Below, piece by piece: positions 22,637 through 33,443 of a DNA stretch of 64,000 nt. Numbering within the stretch: the first letter of the stretch is position 1; every line of letters starts with the position of its first letter. Source of the stretch: Zizania palustris (taxonomy: Eukaryota > Streptophyta > Magnoliopsida > Poales > Poaceae); NCBI GenBank assembly GCA_019279435.1, contig JAAALK010000287.1:67273144-67337143 (forward strand), in the 5' to 3' direction. A program made the translations under genes and the position numbers. Below the pieces are notes generated by a model. The model saw only the letters and a list, made by a program, of their open reading frames with translations. It was not told the DNA's origin and made no database searches.

Positions 22637-25370
22637 TCACAAAATGTCGTAAGGGTGACAAATACCAAGTTCCCCACGCAAGTAGGCAAAATGAGAAGCA
22701 TCGAGGGGTTTTGTGAAAATATCGGCTAGCTGGTGTTGGGTATCAACATATTGAAGCTCAATATCACCCTTCTCATTATGATCTCTGAGAAAATGATATC
22801 GCACATCGATGTGTTTGGTTCTGGAATGCTGAACCGGGTTGTTTGCAATACAGATAGCACTAGTGTTATCACAGAAAAGTGGAACACTCTTATAATCTAA
22901 CCCGAAATCCTGCAAAGTGGAAACCATCCACAAAATCTGAGAGCAACAGCTAGCTGCAGCAACATATTCGGCCTCAGCCGTTGATTGTGCAACACTAGAC
23001 TGTTTGCAGGAAGACCAGCAAACCAGAGAAGTACCCAGAAAATGACAAGTACCAGAGGTAATTTTCCTATCAATCCTACACCCAGCAAAGTCCGCATCGG
23101 AATAACCTCAAAGACACAAAGAGGAAGACGCCGAATACCAAATTCCAAATTCGAGGGTATGTTTGAGATACCTGAGAATGCGCTTTACCGTTTGGCGGTG
23201 CGAAGCTCGTGGTGAAGCCTAAAAACGAGTGCACAGACACACTGTGAAGTGTATGTCCGGCCTCGTAGCAGTCAAGTAGAGGAGGGAGCCTATCATGCTT
23301 CGGAACTCCTTCTGATCTACGGCTTCTCCATCTTCGTCAGGATCCAATGCTATAGATGTAGCCATTGTAGTGGCGAGTGGCTTCGCATCAGCCATGTCGA
23401 ACTTCTTGAGCAGGTCCTTGGTGTACTTCGTCTGGTGGACGAAAGTACCTTGTTTGCTTTGCTTGATTTGCAAACCAAGGAAAAAAGTGAGTTCGCCCAT
23501 CATGGACATCTCGAACTCCCTGCTCATGGCATCTGCAAACTCGGCAACCAAAGCATGAGAAGAGCCAGCAAAGATGATATCATCCACATAAATCTGAACT
23601 AGCAGAAAATCTTTGCCATGCTTGAGAGTGAACAGGGTTTTATCAACAGATCCCATCAAATACCCCCGCTCAAGCATAAAAGACTTAAGTCTGTCATACC
23701 ATGCTCGAGGGGCCGACTTGAGTCCATAAAGAGCCTTATGAAGTTTAAGGACTTTATGTGGGTATTTGGGGTTTTCAAAACAAGGGGGTTGTTTTACATA
23801 AACATCTTCGCTTATGAAACCATTAAGAAAAGCACTTTTGACATCCATTTGATAGAGTTTGAATCCCCAGGATGTCGCAAAGGCAAGCAAAATCCTAATG
23901 GCCTCAAGACGAGCAACAGGTGCAAAAGTTTCAGTAAAATCAATCCCTTCTAATTGAGAATAACCCTGAGCTACAAGTCTAGCCTTGTTTCTAACTATAG
24001 TCCCATCCTCCCCTTGTTTGTTTTTGAAAATCCATTTTATTCCAATGAAATGAACATTTGGTGGAGGATCAACTAAAGTCCAGACTTGGTTTCTCTCAAA
24101 ATTTTCAAGTTCTTCATGCATGGCATTGATCCAACTAGCATCAGAAAGTGCATGACTAACATCTAAGGGCTCGAAAGAAGCAACAAAAGCAGCATCAATG
24201 AAATGAGCATGAGAACATGTTACCCTTTGATTAAGCTCACCAATGATCTGCTCGGGAGATGCATCCTTTGAACATGGTGTGGAGCCTCGTGACGAGATGC
24301 AGTCTCCCCCTCAACTTGTGCGTCCAAGATGACCGATGTCGAGGTAGTTGCTTCGGGACCTTGTGCCGAAGTAGTCGAAGTGGGGCCAGCTTCAGGGGTT
24401 GATGTCGAGGGTAGTAGGGGTTCATCCTCGAAATCTCCGAGATGTTCTTCTTCGAAGATGGTCTGTTCCATGTCGTGTTCATTTGCCTGTTCAAAAGAGA
24501 AACTAACAGAGGGGGTTGATTCATCAAAAGTCACATCACATGACTCGATGATAGTGTTAGTCTCCAAATTATAAACACGATAAGAATGACCATGTGTAGT
24601 ATAACCCAAAAAGATCCCGTCAGAAGAACGCGACTCAAATTTGTCCAAATTTCCACGTTTTAGGATAAAGCAATGACAGCCAAAAACTCGAAGATGAGTA
24701 ACCTTGGGCTGTCTCCCAAAACGTAGCTCATAAGATGTCAAATTCAAAATTAAGCGCAAGAAGATTCGATTTGAGATGTAACAAGCAGTGTTCATGGCCT
24801 CAGCCCAGAATTTTCTAGGAGTCCTGTGCTCATCGAGCATCATCCTAGCCATCTCAACCAAAGTGTGGTTATTCCTCTCAACGACACCATTCTGTTGAGG
24901 AACCCGCGGAGCAGAGAATTGATGTTCTATGCCATGCTCCATGCAAAAGTCAACAAAGAGATTGTTTTTGAACTCAGTGCCATTATCACTTCGAATGAAT
25001 TTTAATGCACCAGGGAGTTCAGCCTAACCCGAGAAGGACCTATAGTGTCCATGTGGAGAAGTTCTCCGGGTTGTTCAGTCATCACTTGCAGCCTAAAGAA
25101 CTAACCCGAGAAGGACCTATAGTGTCCATGTGGAGAAGTTCTCCGGGTTGTTCAGTCATCACTGTGGTGACTGGCGAGTGCGAAGCGGCAATCATTTTTC
25201 CATGTCGACAAGGAGCACAAACTAAATTCTTCTCAAACTTGAGCTTGGGCAATCCTCGGATCAGACCTAGGGCACTCATACGAGCGAGCGAGACAATGAG
25301 AAAAACCAGATGACTCAGAAAAATCAGCTCCAAAAACTCTCCCAACTCTAAAGATCTTACATACCACAAC
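22637..25370 (-). pseudogene. pol: Copia B integrase, RT and RNase H
   Basis: Minus strand in copia order (integrase before RT). Integrase: the linker near the zinc finger (RGLPKLKFEKNLVCAPCRHG) and the core with PQQNGVVERNNHTLVEMARM. RT at 23219-24121 is an open 300-codon stretch with KLYQMDVKSAFLNGF, KALYGLKSAPRAWYDRL and an intact catalytic QIYVDDIIFAG. RNase H: DNTSAICIANNP and RTKHIDVRYHFLRD, then QLADIFTKPLD near the end at 22637. Frames change near 23180, 24150 and 25000, and a 77-bp-period duplication disrupts integrase. Copia C interrupts the N-terminal side at 25371; the upstream part resumes at 46716. Confidence 0.9.
25024..25163 (-). repeat. Tandem 63-bp duplication in copia B integrase
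   Basis: The 63 bp from CTAACCCGAGAAGG to CAGTCATCACT occur at 25024-25086 and again, apparently identical, at 25101-25163, separated by 14 bp. The repeat falls in the integrase region and breaks its frame. Confidence 0.9.
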
Positions 25371-27284
25371 TGAGGAGTCATGCTGAATAGCGTGGGCCTC
25401 ATGGCTCCAGATGTGATGAGTCATTGTCAACGATAGTCAAAGAGGATAGATGAAGAGTGAAGATCTGCTGTTTCATGGGCCGCGTGTTACTCAGGTACAC
25501 GGGCAGCAAGCGACTGTCGAGCAGAGGAGGCTGCGAAGTCGGGCTGGCCCAATCCGGGTACATGGGCCAGGAGCAGCAGAAGACCTACTAGGCTGTTGAC
25601 CAGGATTGACTCAGGTACACGGGTGGTGAGTGATTGCCGGGCTGAGAGAGCTGCGGAATCGGGCCGGCCCAATCCGGGTACCTGGTGCAAAGTCGGTGGA
25701 GGCTTTGTCAGTTTCGGCGCAAAACTGACAACCGTTAATCTTGTATCCGACTATCCAGAAGAGAAGCCGTAGTCGCTACGAAAGTTTAGCTTCCGGATAA
25801 GTCATCTGTATCTCTAGGCCCACAGTCAGTCAGTTGTGTCTGTAAAAATTCCTAAGGGCAGTTGAGTCTTTTCCTTTTATTCCTGCGTCTGTAAAAAACC
25901 CTAAGGGGCTGGTGGAATATTCTAGGTCATTGGGCAGCCTATAAATAGGGCCCCAATCCCTAGGGTTGGACTACCCTTCCAGAATTTACTTTTCAATCAT
26001 TTTGGGTCATTTTGTTCCTGCGTGTTTGTCTCTCTCCTGCTGTGCGCCGCCAGGCTTCCTCTCACGCCATTACTGCATCTTTGCTATTCATCTTATTGCT
26101 GTGAAGCTTTATTTCCTGTTGATTTCATTCGGTGTGCAGTGGTTGTTTTGAGGAGTAAATGCTTCGGTTTACATGCGCAGCCTGATTTTATTTGGGAACA
26201 GAAGCTTCTCTGTTGCGTCGTTTTTGTTCTTCCGTGAGTACTAGTTCTTGTGCACTGTTGCAAGTAGTACTACTACACTGTAGCAACAGTACACTAGTAC
26301 TCAGGCTTTGCTTTTTCTGTGTAGCTTTTTGATCAAAGTAGTCAAGACTGAATACCTTTTCTGCCTGTTTCTGGCGAAGCCCCTTCTCTCTGTTCGAAGT
26401 CCCTCAGCTCCGTGAGGCAGGCTTCGATCTGACAACTTCGAAGGCTTCGCTTGAACTTCGGCTTCAAGTTTGTGCTGTGTTTCTAGCTTCGCAGTACGCT
26501 TTGCACTCTATTAGCTTCACATACTTCGATAGTCCTTGCGAAGGTGTTCTCAGTCTCAAGCTGTTCGAAGTCAATACTTCGTCAGGCTTCGGAGTTAGCT
26601 TCGAAGCTAATCTCACTGATAGACTTCGCTTAGTGTTTGCAGCTGTCTGTTTCGAAGGCCTTGATGTGTTTTTGTTCGAAGGTAGAGTGTAGGCTTCGTT
26701 TTTAGATTCTTTGTTGCGTGTCAGGCCTCGCTGTCCTTTCGAAGGTCGTTTGCTCTGTGTGCTTGTTTGAAGCTGTGTTCAAAGCCTTTGCCTTCGAAGT
26801 ACACTCTTCAAAGCAGGCTCTGACTCTATCATACTTCGCTCTCATTCACAATCGACCTAGGATAGACAACACACCTTCGACAGACTTCGACTACCACCTC
26901 TGAACTAGACTTCGACCAGCGAAGCAGGCTTCGACCCAGCGAACCAGACTTCGACCAACGAAGCAGGCTTCGCCAAGTTTCGAACAGGAGACAGATTTCG
27001 AACGGTAACTTCTTATTTCACTCTTGTGCATTTAGATTATTACTGAGAAGTTTATCTTGCCTTGTCTTTTGTATACTGTTTATCTGTCTATTAGCACTGT
27101 ATTGGTATTTCTCTGTTTTAAACATCAGTTGCTTCTAGATTAATACCTTTAGACTTAGGCAATCTGTTCGTTCTTTGCTGCTTAGTATTTGAGGTGCGTT
27201 GGGTATTGGGAGCAGGCCATTTATTCGAAAGAATTTTTAAGGCGCCCATTCACCCCCCCTCTGGTTGCTACTTTCGGTTCTACA
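25371..27284 (+). repeat. 5' LTR of copia C
   Basis: TGAGGAGTCATGC...GGTTCTACA, 1914 bp. TATAAATA at 25940-25947 is the likely promoter. The downstream half holds dozens of CTTCGAAG/TTCGAA motifs. Relative to the 3' copy it has about two extra short units of the GACTTCGACC-AGCGAAGCAGGC type near 26905-26970. About 50 base differences from the 3' LTR by eye. Confidence 0.93.
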
Positions 27285-27286
27285 AG

Positions 27287-27298
27287 TGGTATCAGAGC
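27287..27298 (+). promoter_or_regulatory. Primer binding site of copia C
   Basis: TGGTATCAGAGC, two bases after the LTR; complementary to the 3' end of plant initiator methionine tRNA, the usual copia primer. Confidence 0.93.
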
Positions 27299-27342
27299 GA
27301 GGTTAGGGATTTTCCATACCTTAACCGGTTCTAAACCCCAGT

Positions 27343-27748
27343 AGGTATCCTCTATCGTTGAGAGCACTTCTTACGATACCTTGACCATTTCTGAGTTGTT
27401 TAGCAAGCTGAAGGCCACTGAGGTAGATATCCAGCTGAGATCAAATCTCACTGGTTCTGGATCAAAGTCCCTGGCCCTTGCTACACCTTCTGTTGATCCC
27501 TCTGTTGTGAGCTGTGCTGGGTTCTCCTTGATGTCTATCACTGAGGACCAGCTTGAGTCTTTGGGAGATGACGATTTGTGTCTCTTTAACAACCGGGTGC
27601 GTCGTGTCTATGACAAAAGAATGTTCAAAAGACATGACACAAAATCCGAGTGCTTTGAGTGTGGTGATCCAGGACACTTCATCGCCGACTGCCCCAAGCG
27701 CAATGGTCACAAGAAGGGCACCGGTGGTGGCTTCCACGACTCCGGCAA
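27343..27748 (+). pseudogene. gag: Copia C gag, 5'-truncated first part
   Basis: The gag frame starts abruptly 45 bp after the primer site with no ATG; a TAG lies just upstream. It corresponds to the middle of Gag (SYDTLTISELFSKLKATE, matching YDTSTCDELFSKLKSTE in B) and contains the first zinc knuckle CFECGDPGHFIADCP. By comparison with B, roughly 500 bp encoding the N-terminus are missing. Element G interrupts the frame after HDSG; it resumes in frame at 38490. Confidence 0.85.
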
Positions 27749-30700
27749 TGTCGCGCCCCGATTTAATAAATCAGGACTTTATTGAAATTCCATAGAAAAT
27801 CAATAAAACAAGATGTTCATCATGCGACCACGTACAATACGGCAATCATTCACGGTTCGTAGACCGCATTAATACAAAAGTGAATAAAGATGAAGAGAAA
27901 CTAATAAAACAAGGGTCCTAGATGAACGCCTCCTTCCAGTCTCGCCTTGACTGGGTCGCTACTCCAGACCTTCATCCTCCTCGTAGTAGACGGGCTCTGA
28001 TGTTGTAAGTCAACGGGGTGAGTACTGATGTACTCAGCAAGCCACCGAATGCAAATATAATGCAAGGTAATAACAAGGGAGATAGTGGCTAATTTTGCGG
28101 AAGCAGCATAATTGTAAAGCTTTAAATGAGAGCAATTTATTAGTACGGAAAAGTAAACATGTGCATGTGTATCATCATCTTCTAACTCGAGGGGTACAGT
28201 CACCCCACCTCGCTCAACAGTCCTTACGTGCCATGAATAACTTGCACACTCAAACAATTGTAAACTAACTGCGAGTAGTCACACAACCCGCCCTTGACCG
28301 TGGGCTCGGCTTTTCGAAAAGATTAAATTACTCTGATCAGAGATGTACCACTGTACCCACAAGGCACGCACTCATCACCTACACCGAAGTGTAACGAGAT
28401 GACCCATCACACGGGAACTCGTGCCAAAACCTTCCATATGGTTCCCTCCGACTCCACAACACCCTCTTATGGGTTTCGTATCGTGTCTCGACGTGTCGAG
28501 TGCTCACCATACCCCCCCTTGAGCCTTCTTTGGTACAAGTCGCCCGCAGGCTAGCCCCTTGCCCCCTCCACTATGGTGCATAGAGCCGAAGAGTTCCACA
28601 CTTCCAGTTAGGACTTACCCATTAGACTTGTGGTTGGTACGGAAGTGCTTTGCAACAGATCCCGCAGACCGGTCCTTATAGTGCCCCGGGTGCGACAAAC
28701 CAGTGCCCGAGCTTGCACCCGGAACCCACCATACTTATAACCTAGCCAACTCCAACAGAGTCCAGAGACGAGAATAACAGGGAAATACATATACAGAATC
28801 CAGCTATCTACGACTCGTTCTTTTTAACCTATAGCAGTTGTGCCGGTACATTGGGCACTAGCTAATATTTTAATAGTAGAGTGACAAGGAGTTAAGGCTC
28901 AATAAGCATGGCTTGGGTTTGCACACAAGGACAGGGATCTAATAAATATAAGTGTAAGGCTTGAGTATTTGACTAATGCAATATTAACCTATGGGTTATA
29001 GCGATAAGTTATTAAAACATGGGCTCAATAATGATCAACTGTTTCCACAGAGGTGGTCGATGACTTGCCTTGATCTGCAAAGGGTGAAGGTGGAACCTCG
29101 GGATAGAACTCCGGATCTTCGACGACGTCGTAGTCTTCTCGATACGGAAAAGTAAATAAAGCATTCAATAAACAATCCAAAACAATCAATCATACTAACA
29201 TACATGTTTATGTTGGATAAAGTAAAGGAGATAGAGTCTTAACTTTTAGGGATTTGTTACTTAAACATTTAATATTAATTTTTAATGAGATTCCTAAATT
29301 TTATAACTTGATGTAATTATTTTTCCTAAGGGGGTTTTATTTTTCCCTTTTTAAAGTTGTAGTAAAAAGGTATTGAATAACCTTATTGTAGTAAGAATAC
29401 TGGACTTAAGTTATTAGGTTACCTGAGGTTATTATATAAATTTTTAGGATATTTTCCTAAAGGGTTGACTTCTTTTTAAATGCATTAATTACATGTCCTA
29501 AAAAGGGCCTTTGTAATATTATTTAATAGATTAAAGTGGACAAGATGAATATTCTATTTTTATTAAAAATAGTGAACTCAAGTTGTTAGGTTTTCTAAAG
29601 TTATTATATAAGTTGTCATGACATTTTTATAAAGTGTTTAACTTCTAGTTTATGAATTACTTAATTATCCTACAAGGGTTTTTGCAACATTAGTTAATAG
29701 ATTAAAGTGAGCATAGTGAACATGTTTATTTTTGTTGTATTAAAACAGTAGAACAAAGTCATTAAGTCCTCTGAATTTATTATATAGTTTTTCATAATAT
29801 TTTTGTAGGGTGTTGTATTTCCATTATATGAATTAATCACTTATTTTAAAGGGTCTTGGAAATGGTGGTTAGTAAATTAAAATGAGCAAAATGAATTATT
29901 ATATTTTTATTGGCTTATAAACAGTGTACTGGATTCAACATATCATCTAAAATCATTATATAAACTTCTAAGAGTTCTTCTGTATTATTTAAATGGAATA
30001 TTAATTAAACCCTAAAGGGGTCTTAGGAAGGTTAATTAACAAAATGTCATGGATAACATGGTCATTCCATTTTTATTGTGTTAATAACAGTGAAATAGAG
30101 CCATTATATCTTCTGATATTACTTTATAAATTTTTAAGGGTTTATCTGATTTATTTAATTGAAATATTAATTAATTCCTAAAGGGGACTTTTCTTTACTA
30201 TTTAATAAGATTATTATGTGCCAAATAAACATATTGTTTTTATTGCATAAAAGTGTAGAGGATAAAGAGACAAATTTTCCAGAATTAAAATGGTGAAGTT
30301 TGGAGTTAATTTGAGCAAGATATGAATTTTGGAAATTTAAACAATTTTTCTGAATTATTTTTAATCCTGAAAACAGCTGCGGGTCCACGGTGAGCCAGGT
30401 CCACCATGGACCCGCGCACTGTGCGCTGCACCGGTTAGATCTGGACCGTCCGATCCAGATCGGGCAGCCAGATGCGAGGCGGGGCACTTAAATGGAGATC
30501 GACGGCTCACAACCCTCGATACCCCTTCGGCTAGGATCAAGGGCCAGGATTAAATCCGTGGCTGATCTAATCTCAGCCGTCCCTTCGCGATCGCACGGCG
30601 GAGCGCGCGTCCGGTACGTACGCGGCACGGGGAAGACAGGCGTCTTCGTCTCCGGCTCCGGCGGCGCACGGGTGGGAGCAGGGCGACGACGACGAGGGTC

Positions 30701-31839
30701 CTATGCCCTAGGCGATGGCGAAAATGGACAGAGGGGCATGAGAGGGTTCTCGGCATACCGGTGGCGATGAGGATGGAGTCGTGGCGGTGGCCGGCGACGA
30801 GGAGAGGGCGACGGAGCGTCTCGGGTTCACCGGTGGCGTCGGGCTCCGGCGGTGTTCTTGCCCAACGGAGGTGGGGCCGAGGCAGAGGGCGCGGTGGCGG
30901 TCCTGGTGGAGGCGACGACGAGGGCGGCGAGGGCACGAAATGCCGGCGAGAGCTTGCCGGAGCCGAAACAGAGGGAAAGGGGAATATTTTGATGGCGGCG
31001 CTTCTGGGATGCGATGGCTAAGGTGATCTAGGCGTGGGTGGATTGCGGCGGTGTCCAGGGTTCTTATAGGGGGCTCGCCGGCGTTGAATTGGAATGCAAT
31101 CGGTGAAATCCCGAGGAGGATTCCCATCCATCTCCGGCGAACTTCCATGGGCACGGATCCTTACCAAACATGGCGAAACCGCGTGGGAAAACGAGGGAAG
31201 TGGATCACCGGCGTTCGGGGAAGGGGATCCCGTGCGCGATTTGGCGGATCCGGCCGGCCGGCGATGGTTTTAGGTAAGGGGTCGTCGGGAAAGGGAAGGG
31301 GAGAGATCCCCTTCCTTTGTTGAAGACGAAGCTGATATGTGGGGGCCACATGTCAGTGGGCGACGACGAGGGCACACGTGCCGACATGCGGGCCCGGGAT
31401 GGCAGAGGTGAGCGGGAGGCTGCCAGGTGGGCCTGGCAGGGCGTGCGCGGAGGAGAGAGGGAGGGGTTTGGCGCCGACAGGTGGGTCCCGCCTATCGGTG
31501 GGCGCGGCTAGAATGGGCTGGACCGAAAGGCTTTCGGAGGGGAAACGGGGGTTGCGGCCCATCAAGATTAAAAACTCATTTTTCAATTAAAATAATTCCA
31601 GAAATTCAAATATTTGTTTAAGGCTTGAAGATCTGTTGGAAAAATTTTGTAAAAATTCTCAAAAATATTTCTTGGCTTCTAGTTTATCCCATAAAATTTC
31701 CAAGTCGAGATTTTGGATATTTGTCTCTGTTTGGCTTTAATAGGACTCTTTTAGGATTTTCTTTAATAACAAAATTCAGAAATTCAATTAATATTATTTT
31801 TCCTTTATTTTATTCCCTTTTAATTTTGGGGCTGTTACA
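27749..31839 (-). repeat. 3' LTR of element G
   Basis: 4091 bp. On the element strand it begins TGTAACAGCCCC and ends GGGGCGCGACA. Base composition is split: 28850-30370 is strongly AT-rich, 30370-31560 strongly GC-rich. ORFs of 60-148 codons occur here in both strands and recur in the other LTR; I regard them as chance frames. Nothing recognisable as a captured host gene. Confidence 0.95.
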
Positions 31840-31878
31840 ATCCTATCCCCCTTACAGAGAATCTCGTCCTCGAGATTC
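31840..31878 (-). promoter_or_regulatory. PPT and adjacent hairpin of element G
   Basis: On the element strand AAGGGGGATAGGAT (31840-31853) abuts the 3' LTR as plus-strand primer. Just upstream in the transcript is a perfect 8-bp stem, GAATCTCG / CGAGATTC, with a 4-base loop (31859-31878). Confidence 0.8.
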
Positions 31879-31912
31879 GAAGCGAACCTCGGGAAAACTA
31901 AGGGACTGAGTT

Positions 31913-32599
31913 CTACTGGTGCTCTGGGTTAGGAGAAGGAGTTACATCAGGAGTTGGCAAAGCGATCTCCGGATCTGGGTTGGTTGAGACCAAATTGGGA
32001 GTGTCTTCGGTTGTATCTGGTTTCTCTTTGTGGTGATCTAGAGTATGTCCCTCTGGTTTTGGAATGGAAGATGGCACTCGCTTGGGGTAGGGGCACTTGT
32101 TGGCGTAGTGTCCTCCTTGGCGACAGTTGTAGCACACAATTGGCTTGCCGTTCCTGTCCCTCTTGTATCCGGTAGCTGGTACTGGTGTCCTTCTAGCTGG
32201 TGGTGCTTGGGGTGGGATGTCTGTGCTTGGTCCTTCGGGGGTGGTTTGTGGCTTGGCAGGGGTTGGGGCTTGAGGTGGCATCACTCTGATTTCTGGTATA
32301 GTTGCTTCGTTCACCAATCTTTGAAAGTTGGCGCAGTCCCCGTAGATTAGTTGAAGGGAGAGCTCGTGTTGGTGTTGTTGGAGACGGAACAACTGTGCCT
32401 GCTGCTCTTGCATCTGCTTTTGTAGTTGTTGCATCTGGGTAAGCAGTGTGGCGATCAGTTGGTTTTGTTTTGTCATCATCTCCGCAAGTGTGGGATGATA
32501 GACAACAGGGGTCTGCTGATGTCAAGTTTCACCCCACTGAGGCAGGTTGCCTGAGGTGTTTCCGTCGCGTGGAGCTTCTGATCCTTGGTTATTGGCCAT
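31913..32599 (-). pseudogene. gag: Element G gag derivative with zinc knuckle, capsid missing
   Basis: ATG at 32599; the frame runs to a stop at 31913, broken by one TGA at 32522-32524. After the TGA comes a Gln-rich coiled coil (QMQQLQKQMQEQQAQLF). A stretch like the end of a gypsy capsid (DCANFQRLVNEATIPE) follows, then a Pro-rich segment and a canonical CCHC knuckle CYNCRQGGHYANKC, then an acidic Pro/Thr tail. At 229 codons it is much shorter than usual Gag, and the gap between coiled coil and capsid end suggests an internal deletion of capsid. It may bind RNA; particle assembly would need a helper Gag. Family assignment is inference. Confidence 0.72.
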
Positions 32600-33443
32600 C
32601 CTGAAGTTGAAGGGTTCAAAAAGAAGGTGCCGTCATTAAGGGGAAAGGGTTACTGATTTTTATTGCCTAAGATGGATAATTTGACCTAGATGCTTTATGT
32701 TAGTCCCTTATTACTTTCATACTCATGCCCTATATCATTTTTAATATAAATGGCTTATCATGTATTTTATTCACTCAACATTCGTGTTGTAACATATTTT
32801 ATTAATTTGTGTTAGATTTTTAAGACGAAGTGATGTTGATTATATCTTATTGAATTCCTTGGTACCAAAAATTCAAGAAAATTTTTGGAACACAATTTGA
32901 TGCTTAGGAGAATTTTTAGGAAAGATACTCTGGCTAATTTTAAATGAAATTTTTAGGCCCATATTTTAGCTTTCCTCTTTCTTGCTTTATACTAAATACT
33001 TTTCCTGAAATTTATTTATTAAGGGGAAATTTTATTTTTAATGCCTCGCAAAGATCGAGGTGTTACAATCCTAACTTCCTTAACAAGAATCTCGTCCCGA
33101 GATTCGGAAAGGCTAGAAGGTTAAAGATAGGCTTCAAGTCTATATTTTCATAGATTGGGCTTGGCTAAATTAGAGCTTTCTTGACAACTTGTCTTGACTT
33201 CATGATTGGAGTTGTTCTCGCAGAACGGCGACGAACGAATCATGTTGACTTGAAACTAGAGGTAGATTCTCTCCTTTAGATTGGGATTATGATCTATTAG
33301 GTCTAGGAAATGATATTTAAGCTTTATTTTAAAATGATCGTTCTTGCGATTACATTTATTTATATCTTCATTCATGCCTTATTTTTGACATGAATGGTAA
33401 TACAATCAAGTAAAAAGAAAAGCAATCAACCGTAAATCTACGT
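32600..33443 (-). other. Spacer in element G with an internal LTR-edge copy
   Basis: No ORF. On the element strand 33067 starts TGTAACACCTCG, preceded by AAGGAAGTTAGGAT and by the hairpin GAATCTCG-CGAGATTC (33087-33105). This is the same arrangement as the true PPT-LTR junction at 31839-31878. The following AT-rich bases (33060 down to about 32620) look like a degraded LTR piece. Confidence 0.6.

Noticed and set aside
27287..27298. tRNA gene fragment
   Set aside because: TGGTATCAGAGC is the primer site; no cloverleaf surrounds it. The same holds at 34383 and 49541.
27901..28257. 118-codon minus-strand ORF repeated at 34551-34907
   Set aside because: It lies in both LTRs of G, near the LTR end, and has no recognisable domain or coding signature; treated as chance.
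30492..31590. Protein-coding ORFs in the GC-rich part of the G LTR
   Set aside because: They overlap in several frames on both strands, recur in the other LTR and show no domain; typical of GC-rich non-coding DNA.
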